Positions 16,830-25,748 of a DNA stretch of 51,679 nucleotides are shown one piece after another. The notes beneath the pieces were generated by a model. It was not told the origin of the DNA, made no database searches, and saw only the letters and a list, made by a program, of their open reading frames with translations. A program made the position numbers and the translations under genes. This DNA is from Anaerolineae bacterium. GTDB lineage: Bacteria > Chloroflexota > Anaerolineae > J036 > Brachytrichaceae. The stretch lies in the NCBI GenBank assembly GCA_947476335.1, contig CANJQH010000019.1, positions 1 to 51,679 on the forward strand, given 5' to 3'. Position 1 is the first letter of the stretch, and each line of letters begins with the position of its first letter.

Positions 16830-18618
16830 CGCTGCATCCAAGACGCCGAAGCAGATTCTCGAGGAAGTGCTGGGGACGGCCACAGCCAAGCTGTTCTGGA
16901 CGAAGAATTACCAAGATGCATTTCCGCTTAGCTTCGATGACTTCGACATCGATGCGATTTTGCCGGCGATGCTGTACATGTTTCGACGCGGATTTCGGCG
17001 CGGCGCTGGTCAGTTTGGCAAAGTCTTTGGTGAATCAGCTGGTGATGGCAAGCACGCAATCGTCACTATGCGCAATGTGGCTTTGAAACTGGGTGTTCGC
17101 GCCGACGTTGAGGGGTTCGAAGGCGCAGTTGGTGGCAACCTGCTGGCAGATCTGCTGCTGGCATTCAGCTTACAGAATAGAAAGCATGCTCCTGGACGTG
17201 ACGAGCCGTTGATTCGTGCTTTCCCATCCCATTACATGGCATCGTGGATCGACCTGCCGATTTCGGTAGCGAACCTGCGCGGGGTGCCGGAGATGCTTGT
17301 GGCGCTTCTGGCGCAACAGGAAAGCGGTGATGCGTTGGATCCCAAAATGAAAGGCCGCACACGTTTTTCGATCACACACGACTACGCAGCCAACGACCTG
17401 CTTCGTGTGTTCAGCGCCGGTATGCGCACCTCGGACGATCCGCAGCGCCTGCAGGAAGACTTCGACGAAAGCAGCCTGATCGGCGTTGACCAGCTGCTGA
17501 CGGTACGCATCGCGCACGAAATGAAGGAAGCGCCGCGGCGTATGACAGAGGCACGCGCACAAGGCAGTGGAATTCCTAATCGCCGACCCCTTGCAGAAAA
17601 AGCGGCCGATGACTTCTCCGAGGACCTGCGCATTTTTCTGCGCGCGTACGGGCAGGCTATCCCTCGCCAGTCGTTTCTGCCGATGCTGGAGACGGCGTTC
17701 TGCGCCGGGCTGAGCAATGTGCTGCTTTCCACGGCAGAGATGCTTTACGTCTGGCGCGAGGATGGCCGCCTGCCGCAGCGCCGCGAGCAGCAGGAAACGG
17801 CGTTGTTCGTCGACTGCTCCGATGGCGGTGATTACGCGCTGCGCCGTGCGTCCGAGCAGTCGACCGACGAGTGCATGCGCCGCCTGCGTGCGATTCCGGC
17901 GATTCTGTCCATGCTGCGCATCCTCGATGAGCGGGCGGTATATCGCGTGAAATCACAGCCGCTGCCGCCGCACATGCCCTCGGCCGCGGCGCGCATCAAT
18001 CTGCTCGGCGACCTGCTGCACGGGCGCATGATGAAGGAGAGCGAACGTACTGACGAGAACATTGACGAATGGGCGCAGAAACTCGGGGAACAGCTGCGTG
18101 ACGCTGGCCAGCACGAGGATGTGGTGGATCTGCTGAACGCGCGGCAGAAGCCGGCGGCCGAGCGGCTGGGGACGGCGATCGCGATGTTGATGGGGGAGAA
18201 GTCAGTTTGGGATACGGTTCAGGTGATTGACTCCGCCTGGGGCATCCGCATCCCGCACGGGATGGCGCGCAGCCGGCGTGTGCATGCCGACCAGACGGCG
18301 CCACGCAGCCGCACGCGGGTGGTGCGCTCGATCGTGTTCAGCGACGCGTTTCTCGACTTCGCAGTGCATCGGCACTTGTTCAAGACGGTCGATAAACAAC
18401 GGCCGCTGTCGTTCGTGCGCTTTTTGGCGATTCTGCGCGAGCGCTATGGTTTCTACGTCGACCAGGCGCCGCCCGGGCAGTCGATCTCCGGCGAGCTGCT
18501 GCAGAAGAATTGCGCGCTGCTCGAATCACGCCTGCGCGATCTGGGTCTGCTGGTGGGCGTCAATGACGCCGAGAGCATGAAGTTTCTGCGCCCGCGCTTC
18601 ATGGCTCGGACGGCCTGA
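16822..18618 (+). CDS. Defence-operon protein, first paralogue of an unrecognised ~590-aa family
   Basis: A 598-aa protein with no motif I can tie to a fold. The GTG start at 16822 has a strong GGAGG sequence 8 nt upstream and overlaps the preceding stop by 8 bp, indicating translational coupling. It is a clear paralogue of the next protein: shared blocks include ILPAMLYMFRRGFRRGAG (residues ~46-63), ASWIDLP, LLRVFSAGMR, the INLLGDLLHGR segment, VDQAPPGQSI (~546-555) and a C-terminal LRDLGLLVGVNDAE..MKFLRPRF. It is probably cytosolic and helical. From position between a NERD-kinase-ATPase and a HerA-like ATPase it could correspond to MAD7 of the methylation-associated defence system, but I could not test this. 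Confidence 0.82.
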   Translation: MADAASKTPKQILEEVLGTATAKLFWTKNYQDAFPLSFDDFDIDAILPAMLYMFRRGFRRGAGQFGKVFGESAGDGKHAIVTMRNVALKLGVRADVEGFEGAVGGNLLADLLLAFSLQNRKHAPGRDEPLIRAFPSHYMASWIDLPISVANLRGVPEMLVALLAQQESGDALDPKMKGRTRFSITHDYAANDLLRVFSAGMRTSDDPQRLQEDFDESSLIGVDQLLTVRIAHEMKEAPRRMTEARAQGSGIPNRRPLAEKAADDFSEDLRIFLRAYGQAIPRQSFLPMLETAFCAGLSNVLLSTAEMLYVWREDGRLPQRREQQETALFVDCSDGGDYALRRASEQSTDECMRRLRAIPAILSMLRILDERAVYRVKSQPLPPHMPSAAARINLLGDLLHGRMMKESERTDENIDEWAQKLGEQLRDAGQHEDVVDLLNARQKPAAERLGTAIAMLMGEKSVWDTVQVIDSAWGIRIPHGMARSRRVHADQTAPRSRTRVVRSIVFSDAFLDFAVHRHLFKTVDKQRPLSFVRFLAILRERYGFYVDQAPPGQSISGELLQKNCALLESRLRDLGLLVGVNDAESMKFLRPRFMARTA

Positions 18619-18635
18619 TCCGGAGGAGGAGCGAC

Positions 18636-20408
18636 ATGGCCGAGAAACAGCGTGTGCAGAGTGGTTCCTACAAGGCAGTCCTGGCGTCCGTGCTCCCGTC
18701 TGTGGAGATGGACGCGCTTTGGGTAACCGGCTATATGCCGGCGTTTGCAATCTCTTTCAGAAGAGTTGATCTCGGCTCGATTTTGCCGGCGCTGCTGTAC
18801 ATGTTTCGGCGTGGTGTGCGGCGCGGGGCGGGGAAGTTCCACACGACGTATCGCGGCGCGAGCGGTGCGGTGACTGTGCTGGACATCGTGAATGCGCTGC
18901 TGGCCGATGGAGCCATGGTGCATGCGGCGCAGCCGGCGTATGCACTGTTAGCGGATTACTTGTTGTGCACCAGCTTCGAGAATAAGAATCACGCACTCAG
19001 CCGCAGTGCGCCGGTGATTCGCGCGTATGCCAATCATTATTTGAGTGCGTGGATTGACCTGCCTAGAAACAGTATTGACCTGCGTCTGACGCCCGAGCTC
19101 TTGCTGACGACGCTGGCGTGGCAGTCGGCAGGTGAGCACCTCACATGGCAGGCTGCGAATCAGCCGGGATTTGCGATGACCGATCGCTACGCCGACAACA
19201 ACCTGCTGCGTGTGCTCGGTAGCGGTATGCAGCCGCGGAACAAAGAAGATCTCATGGAGACCTGGGATGAGTCGGCGCAGGTGGACGTCGAGCAGCTGGT
19301 TTGTATTCGCGTCGCCCAGCGCCTCGGGAATGCGCCTTCGTCGGCGGCGGATGGCAAAAAAGGGGCGATCGAAAATCGCTGGCCGGTCGCCGTCGCATCG
19401 GCGCGGCGCGCTGGCGACGACGTCGCTGTTTTCTTGCGTGCCTACGCTGATGCCATCCCGCGCACGGCGCTGCTGCCGATGCTCGAGGCGTGTTTCGGGC
19501 TGGGGCTGAGCACGATGTTCCTCGACTCGATGCAGCGGCTGAGCGCCTGGTCGGAGGACGGCAGGCTGCCGCTGAAGGACGAGGACGCGCTGTGCACGCT
19601 GTTCGTCGACTGCTCGTACGGCGCGGACGCGGCGCTGCGCGCGGCATCGGAGACGTGCGCCGATGAGCGACTGCGCGGCGTGGCGCAATTCACGTATGTG
19701 CTGGCGCAACTGCGCATCCTCGACAGGCGCGCTCGTGCGCGCCGGCTGCACGAAGGCTTCGCCATCGCCCCGGATCCGACGGCGTGGATTAACCTGCTCG
19801 GCGACCTGCTGCACGGGCGGCACGAGCACAGCGAGCACATCCTCGAGCCGGTCGAGGAGATGTGCGGCAATCTCGGAGCTGCGCTGCAGGACGAACCCGC
19901 CGCGGAAGAACTGTGCAGGACTCTGGCTGCGTCCGAAGCATCGCCGGTGCGGCGCTTTGCTGCAGCGCTGTCGCAGATGATGGGGTATCGCTCGGTGGAC
20001 AGGCATGTCTTCGACTGGGCCGACTCCGTCTGGCGCACCAACTCACCCGATGGCATGGCGCGCTCACGGCGGCGGCGCGATGGCAATTCGCGGCGCATGG
20101 TGCGCAGCTTCGTGCTGAGCGACGTGCTGCTGGACTACCTGGTGCATCGGCACTTGATCGGCGAAGATGGATCGCCGTGGCGTCTATCGTTGCGCGAGTT
20201 CCTGCGCATCCTGCGCGTGCGCTACGGGCTGTACGTCGATCAGGCGCCGCCCGGGCAGTCGATCGCGCACGGGATGCTGGCGCACAACCGCCGCATCCTC
20301 GAGGAGCGACTGCGCGATCTGGGTCTGTTGGTCAGCGTCAACGACGCCGACGGCATGAAATTTCTGCGGCCGCGCTTCGCGGCGGCGCATTCGGGAGGAC
20401 AGGCATGA
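18636..20408 (+). CDS. Defence-operon protein, second paralogue
   Basis: A 590-aa paralogue of the preceding protein. ATG at 18636 follows a GGAGGAGG Shine-Dalgarno sequence 17 nt after the upstream stop; its own stop overlaps the next start as ATGA. Shared blocks with the first paralogue: SILPALLYMFRRGVRRGAGKF-like segment, SAWIDLP, NLLRVLGSGM, AWINLLGDLLHGRHE, VDQAPPGQSIAHGML and LRDLGLLVSVNDADGMKFLRPRF. The C-terminal third is the most alike, and the middle has diverged. Retention of two copies in fixed order suggests a heteromeric pair or separate partner specificities (inference). Confidence 0.82.
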   Translation: MAEKQRVQSGSYKAVLASVLPSVEMDALWVTGYMPAFAISFRRVDLGSILPALLYMFRRGVRRGAGKFHTTYRGASGAVTVLDIVNALLADGAMVHAAQPAYALLADYLLCTSFENKNHALSRSAPVIRAYANHYLSAWIDLPRNSIDLRLTPELLLTTLAWQSAGEHLTWQAANQPGFAMTDRYADNNLLRVLGSGMQPRNKEDLMETWDESAQVDVEQLVCIRVAQRLGNAPSSAADGKKGAIENRWPVAVASARRAGDDVAVFLRAYADAIPRTALLPMLEACFGLGLSTMFLDSMQRLSAWSEDGRLPLKDEDALCTLFVDCSYGADAALRAASETCADERLRGVAQFTYVLAQLRILDRRARARRLHEGFAIAPDPTAWINLLGDLLHGRHEHSEHILEPVEEMCGNLGAALQDEPAAEELCRTLAASEASPVRRFAAALSQMMGYRSVDRHVFDWADSVWRTNSPDGMARSRRRRDGNSRRMVRSFVLSDVLLDYLVHRHLIGEDGSPWRLSLREFLRILRVRYGLYVDQAPPGQSIAHGMLAHNRRILEERLRDLGLLVSVNDADGMKFLRPRFAAAHSGGQA

Positions 20409-23400
20409 ATCCACTTACGCATACACACACACAGCTGTTGCAGCGGGCCTTTGAAAAGCTGCTCGGTGCGGGGCAGCCGAAAGATATGGCGTATTGCACC
20501 TGCCTCCCAGCCGACGCATCAAATGTGCTGGGCGCTGATGCGAGCTTTGCACCGGCGGGCTGGCGCGTGTTCGTGGTGACCAACGATGCGCATGCTGGCG
20601 AACGGCGCATCACATCCGGCCAGGCGGTGGAGCTGCGCGAGGAGGGTGGCGCGCCGACGCTGTTGCTCGTCGATGCGCAGACGGCCGGCGCTGGCATGAA
20701 CGGCATCTACTCGGCCAGCCACGAGGTGCGTGAAGCTGACTTGTTCAAGAAAGCGCAGGAGGAGGCGTTGGAGCACATCGCGAACAACGGCCTCAGCCGT
20801 TCGATCGTGCAGGCTGCATCGCGCCTGAGCAGGCGCGCCGTTGCGGTCGGCTGGGATGGCTTCGACTTCCATGCGCATGTGGCGCACGACGTCGATTCGT
20901 TCGGCCGGCACATCGCCCGCCTTTGCCTGTGGCCGATCGACAAGCCAGCGCAGCAGATCAGCGAGCTCGACATCGAAGCATCGGCTGGCCTGACGCGGCG
21001 CCTGTTCGGTGATACAGAGCAGCAGCGCACGGCGCGCGGGCGTGTGGATTCGCTCTTCCTGAAAGACGACGATCTGGAGATCGCCCGGCGCATCGAGCAG
21101 GTCATCGAGCGCGGGCGAAGACAGCCGATTGCCGAGGTCATGCAGACGGTCGCTGAAGAGCCTGATTTGTGGCTCGGTCGCATTGAGCCTGAATTTTTCA
21201 AGCAGGAGGTGCAGAAGATCGAGCTGGTCTCGTGGATGCCGAAGGGCAAACTGGCGAAGTGGTCCGGCTTGACGTTGTCGGAGGGCAAAGAGATGCCGGA
21301 GGGCGAAAAAGAGTGGGAATTTCTGCTGCCGACCAGGGACGACCTGCCGGCGAAGGAGCGCCCACGCCTGGAAGTGCGCTTCCTCGTGACGCCGGAGCTG
21401 CAGGCCGGCGCTGCCGAATATCGGGTGATCGTGCGTGCTGGGGATAAGCAGCTCGCGACGCGCACCGTCGCGCATCAGAAGAAAAAAGAGCAGGCGGTGC
21501 GCCTGACCGACGAAGATTTTGACGACGTTGACATTGATTCATCTTACGAAGCTGAAGTGGTGGTCGAGCTGGTCGGTGGTGAGAACGCAGTTGAATCCGA
21601 ACCGTCGATACTCTTTCGTGTAAAGCGTGGAGATGCTCCGGCGAAGGTGACCTCCGAAAACGCGCGCTTTGTGCGCAGCCTGGTGCAGGGAGCGATCACC
21701 ACGGCGGACGATGAAACGTTCGTGAAGGATTGTCAGGATGGCGCGTCCTACATGATCGACGAAAAGGGCGGCTACATTATTTTTCGGCCATCGGCCAGCC
21801 GCACGAGTTACAAGCTGGCGCGGCCGTCGATGATCGCCAGCATCGAGCGCCAGCTGAGCGAGCGCGCCGAGCTTGGTCGCTGGCGCATCCGCGTGCGCGC
21901 CGACGGCCAGCCGATCGGCGAACCGGAGTTCGTGCCGGTCGGCGATGAAGGCCCGGACGCACGCAAGCTGCGCGATGCGCACGAAGCGTGGTGTGAAGAG
22001 ACCACGGCGCGCGGCGGAAGCTGGGGGCGCATCTACGCCGGGCAGACGTCGAACAAGGCCGAGCGCTACGTCAATGCATGGTGCGAAGCCGTCGAGGCTG
22101 GCATGAGCGAATACACGCTGCTGCACACCATCGAAGTGCGCACGCAGTCCGACCGCTTTGTCGGTATGATCGTGCTGCCGGGGCATCCGATGCGCGTGGC
22201 GTGGCACGCTGGATACGATGAGATCGCGCGTCACTGGCGCTACGTCGAAGCTGCGACGGACAAGCAGGTGAGCGGCGCACTTGATGCGCTGGACGGCAGC
22301 TATTTCCCGGCGATGCTGCCGGGGCCGGAATCGGTGCAGTCGCTTGTCTTTGCCGACGTGATCGGCTTCTACGCCGTGGCGATGCTCGACGTAGCTGAGC
22401 GCGAGCCAAACGCACAAATTGCGCTGCTCAAGGCGGCGCTCGGTGTGAGCGAATCCGAGCTGATCAGCGCCGTCGGTGGCGAGACCAGCCGCATGGTGGC
22501 GGATGAAGTGCGCAGCTATGCCAAAGTGCACGCCGTCGCCGCGCCGGGCGGCAGCGGGCTGCTTCGTGTGAACGCACTGCGGCCGGGCGACGGTGCCGTG
22601 ATTGCGCGTGCGTTGGGCGAAGTGATTCGTGAAGAAAACAAAGACGACGAAGCCGAAGATACGGAGGGAAAAGAATCGCTGTTGCGATTGCGCTTCCAGC
22701 TCGATCTATATCCGGCCGACGTCGACTCCGACGTGACCGGGCGTTTTCTCACGCGCATCTCTGAAGCGCATCGCTCTGGCGCATCGGGAATTGACACAGC
22801 GGATCGCTGGATGCTCGAGCGCCGCATCCCAGCAGCGACGCAGACGCTGCCGGGCTTGAGCTGGGCGCGGCGAATGCGTTCCGATCCGGATTCGGCGGCG
22901 CATCTTTCGGTGGTGTTTGATCTTTTCGAAACCACGATCGAATGCGTCGACGAAACGACGAGCGACGTCATTGCACCGCTGCACGTTGCACCGCTGCACG
23001 TTGCACCGCTGCACGTTTATGGGCTGAGCGCAGATGCGCGGCGCGAGTACGTCACGCAGCCCGAGGTGCTGTGGCGGACATGGGTGCCGAAGGATGCGGA
23101 TGGATTGAAGCACCCTGCCGGCCGCGGCTTTTCCGAGCGACTGGTGAAAGCGCAGAGCGCTGCGCTGCACGCAGTGGCGATGCATCGTGGGCAGAGCGGG
23201 CGCTGGCCGGTGCTGACGACGCGGCTGACGATTCCGACGCGGCATCTGCTCGACGATGTTCACGCGTTGAGCGACTGGGTGGTGACCGTCGATCGCAACG
23301 CCGGTATCGAGTACTTCGATTCACCTGCTGAGGGCGCGGATGTCTTTGATTCCTACGTGATCGATTGTGTGCCCGATCGCGGTGGGCTGGGCAATCTGCG

Positions 23401-25432
23401 CATGGTGACATCGACTACACGTCTTGATGAAGTCGAAGCTGTGCTGGAGCGCGTGCTTGATGACATGCAGATTCGCTATGAGCGCAGCGATGTGCAGCGC
23501 TTCTTGCGCGCGTTGAAGAGTCTGAGTGGGCGAATGGCGATGCGGCTGGCCAGCCTGTCTGCGAATGGCGAAGAGTTGCTGGCGTTGGCGATGTTGTACG
23601 AACATTTGCAGAAGTCGGGCGACATTTCACTCGGGCATGGATTTCTCGTGCCGCTGGACGATGTGCCAGGGCTGATCACGAATCGCGATGAAGCTGAAGG
23701 AGTGAGTGCAGATCTTGTGTTCGTCGGGCTTGGCAAGCGTTCTGGTTTAACGTTCACTTTTCTCACTGTGCGACATCGGCGCTCTCTGCGCTACGCCGCC
23801 GACTCTGACATGCTGGACCAGGTAAATGCGCATCTGGGCGAACTACAGCAATCGTGGATGAAGGAGTTCTTTCCGCAGGATGGAAAAGACGCCGGCGTTA
23901 GTGTGAATCGTGCACGGCTGGTGCGTGTGCTGCGCTTCTATGCCGACAAGGCGCTGCGGCATGCACTCGGTGCAATTTCGCGCGAGCGTATTACGGATGA
24001 AGAACGCGAACCGCGACGGCAGGCGCACATCGAGCGGCATCAGCGGTTTATCGACGAGATCGATAAGCTTGTCGAAAAGCTCGGTGCCGAGCGAGTAGCC
24101 GTAGCGGATGTTTCTCCGCGACTGTACGTGTTCTGCCCAGAGATGCAGACGGACCGTGCGCTGGCGGACTGGGGTGGTTTAAGGTATCAAGTCTTTGGTG
24201 CATCTTCGATAAATGCTGCAGAGAAGGTGCCGAACAACAAGATGGCAGTTGAGCCTTTGATTGAACCGTCTGCTGAATCTGTTGGGACGGCAACGCAGGA
24301 AACCATTGCCGCGTTTGAGTCTGTGCTTGTGCATGATGCTCCTTCGGAGACTGCGCCGAGTGCGACGCTGCTCGCACGTGCACCGACGTCGACTGCACAC
24401 ATTCTGCTCGGCCGCAGAGGCGACGACGATGTGAAGTGGACGGTCTCGAGCAAAGCCAACCCGCATCTCATGATGGTGGGATTGTCTGGGATGGGGAAAA
24501 CCGAGGCACTGCTTAACATCATGCGGCAGATGACGGCGCAGGGCATCGTTCCGATCGTGCTGTCGTATCACCCGGATATCGACCAGCGCATGTCTGATGC
24601 GCTTGAGGGTGTGCAGCTGTTGACGATGAACACGCTCGGTTATAACCCGATGGTCGTCGCAGACGACGGTTCTCACGCGCACGTCGATAACGCCGGCTTG
24701 CTGCGCGACAGCTTCGCGGCGATCTGGCCGGATCTGGGCGAGGTGCAGTTGAACGAACTCCGGTCGGCAATGAAGCGATCGTATGAAGATCTTGGCTGGG
24801 GGCAGGCGAACGGAGTGGTGAAAGAGCTCCCGCAGTTCCGCGCATTTTATGAACGACTGCGTCGAGAAAAAAATCCGGATCGCAGTTTGAAGACGCTGAT
24901 TGGGCGGCTCGAAGAATTGGATGACTACGGCATCTTCCGCTCCACTGGTGATGCGCGCAGCCTGCTCAGCGCGACGCAGCCGACGGTGCTGAGCCTGCAC
25001 GAATCCGGCAACGAGAATGTGCAGCGTGCGCTGACGATGCTGGCGCTTCACGGCATGTACACGGACATGTTTCGCCGCGGCGTGCAGCCTGGCCTGACAC
25101 ATGCCATCATCGTTGATGAAGCGCATCGTGCGTCGCGACTCAAGTGGCTGGCGCGATTCGCCAAAGAGGGCCGCAAGTTTGGCATTTCGCTCATGCTGGC
25201 GTCGCAGTCGGCTGCCGACTTTCAGTCCGACCTCTTTTCTGGAATTGCCAGCTATTTGCTGTTGCGCATGACCGAGCAGGATGCAGCGCACCTGACGAAG
25301 GCAATTGCGTCTTCGGATCGGGCGCGAGCGTATGCTGATCGCCTGAAGCGCCTCGACAAGTATGAGGCGCTGTTCTTTACCGAGGGTCAGGCGGCGCCGG
25401 ATCATGTGCGTCTGGAATCTTTTAAGAAGTGA
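20405..25432 (+). CDS. HerA/FtsK-like ATPase of the defence-like operon (DptH/MAD8-like)
   Basis: A 1675-aa protein. The ATG at 20405 overlaps the upstream stop by 4 bp; an in-frame open stretch further upstream only shadows that gene. About 1,340 N-terminal residues match nothing I recognise. The C-terminal domain carries Walker A GLSGMGKTEALL (Lys1365), a probable Walker B HAIIVDEAHRA (Asp1571, Glu1572) and LASQSAADFQ, the layout of HerA/FtsK DNA translocases. Large proteins with a C-terminal HerA-like motor occur as DptH in phosphorothioation-dependent restriction and as the ATP-binding member of MADS. Three tandem APLHV units occur at residues 857-871. I infer DNA translocation coupled to the kinase/NERD protein, but no biochemical claim can be made from sequence alone. 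Confidence 0.85.
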   Translation: MNPLTHTHTQLLQRAFEKLLGAGQPKDMAYCTCLPADASNVLGADASFAPAGWRVFVVTNDAHAGERRITSGQAVELREEGGAPTLLLVDAQTAGAGMNGIYSASHEVREADLFKKAQEEALEHIANNGLSRSIVQAASRLSRRAVAVGWDGFDFHAHVAHDVDSFGRHIARLCLWPIDKPAQQISELDIEASAGLTRRLFGDTEQQRTARGRVDSLFLKDDDLEIARRIEQVIERGRRQPIAEVMQTVAEEPDLWLGRIEPEFFKQEVQKIELVSWMPKGKLAKWSGLTLSEGKEMPEGEKEWEFLLPTRDDLPAKERPRLEVRFLVTPELQAGAAEYRVIVRAGDKQLATRTVAHQKKKEQAVRLTDEDFDDVDIDSSYEAEVVVELVGGENAVESEPSILFRVKRGDAPAKVTSENARFVRSLVQGAITTADDETFVKDCQDGASYMIDEKGGYIIFRPSASRTSYKLARPSMIASIERQLSERAELGRWRIRVRADGQPIGEPEFVPVGDEGPDARKLRDAHEAWCEETTARGGSWGRIYAGQTSNKAERYVNAWCEAVEAGMSEYTLLHTIEVRTQSDRFVGMIVLPGHPMRVAWHAGYDEIARHWRYVEAATDKQVSGALDALDGSYFPAMLPGPESVQSLVFADVIGFYAVAMLDVAEREPNAQIALLKAALGVSESELISAVGGETSRMVADEVRSYAKVHAVAAPGGSGLLRVNALRPGDGAVIARALGEVIREENKDDEAEDTEGKESLLRLRFQLDLYPADVDSDVTGRFLTRISEAHRSGASGIDTADRWMLERRIPAATQTLPGLSWARRMRSDPDSAAHLSVVFDLFETTIECVDETTSDVIAPLHVAPLHVAPLHVYGLSADARREYVTQPEVLWRTWVPKDADGLKHPAGRGFSERLVKAQSAALHAVAMHRGQSGRWPVLTTRLTIPTRHLLDDVHALSDWVVTVDRNAGIEYFDSPAEGADVFDSYVIDCVPDRGGLGNLRMVTSTTRLDEVEAVLERVLDDMQIRYERSDVQRFLRALKSLSGRMAMRLASLSANGEELLALAMLYEHLQKSGDISLGHGFLVPLDDVPGLITNRDEAEGVSADLVFVGLGKRSGLTFTFLTVRHRRSLRYAADSDMLDQVNAHLGELQQSWMKEFFPQDGKDAGVSVNRARLVRVLRFYADKALRHALGAISRERITDEEREPRRQAHIERHQRFIDEIDKLVEKLGAERVAVADVSPRLYVFCPEMQTDRALADWGGLRYQVFGASSINAAEKVPNNKMAVEPLIEPSAESVGTATQETIAAFESVLVHDAPSETAPSATLLARAPTSTAHILLGRRGDDDVKWTVSSKANPHLMMVGLSGMGKTEALLNIMRQMTAQGIVPIVLSYHPDIDQRMSDALEGVQLLTMNTLGYNPMVVADDGSHAHVDNAGLLRDSFAAIWPDLGEVQLNELRSAMKRSYEDLGWGQANGVVKELPQFRAFYERLRREKNPDRSLKTLIGRLEELDDYGIFRSTGDARSLLSATQPTVLSLHESGNENVQRALTMLALHGMYTDMFRRGVQPGLTHAIIVDEAHRASRLKWLARFAKEGRKFGISLMLASQSAADFQSDLFSGIASYLLLRMTEQDAAHLTKAIASSDRARAYADRLKRLDKYEALFFTEGQAAPDHVRLESFKK
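22973..23017 (+). repeat. In-frame 15-bp tandem repeat, three units
   Basis: GCACCGCTGCACGTT is repeated three times exactly, coding for APLHV-APLHV-APLHV inside the HerA-like protein. Exact identity of the units at the DNA level points to recent slippage expansion; the copy number could vary between strains. Confidence 0.95.
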
Positions 25433-25748
25433 GTAGCTACACGGAGGCATAGTAGGCAGGCTAAGAAACGCTCGCAAATGTGGGAAACATCTGTTAAGTG
25501 TCCTCACGCGATGGACGGGCTGTTTTTCATACCGACTCTCCGAATCGCAATTTGCTCCTCGACTCGGGTGCATCCGGGGTTTGGCGTGAAATTCGACAGC
25601 GCGTCGTCGCACTGCCGCCACCCGGCGCTTGCACACCTCCGGTGCTTCGCCCCGGGCTGGGGAAGCGATTCGCGCACGGTGGGAACGTCGCCCCAAGCCG
25701 GATGCGCCTCTTGCCTCTTCGCTCGGAATTCCCCGCTACCATTGACGC
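25433..25748. other. Intergenic region after the defence-like operon, no gene seen
   Basis: No supported reading frame and no clear terminator are visible. The segment is mixed in composition and includes short G+C-rich palindromic pieces (for example GCCCCGGGC) that loosely recall the R3 repeat. The region could mark the right edge of the acquired operon. Confidence 0.4.

Noticed and set aside
19862-20404. An in-frame N-terminal extension of the HerA-like protein
   Set aside because: It overlaps the upstream paralogue in a different frame; the ATG at 20405 with 4-bp overlap is the natural start.
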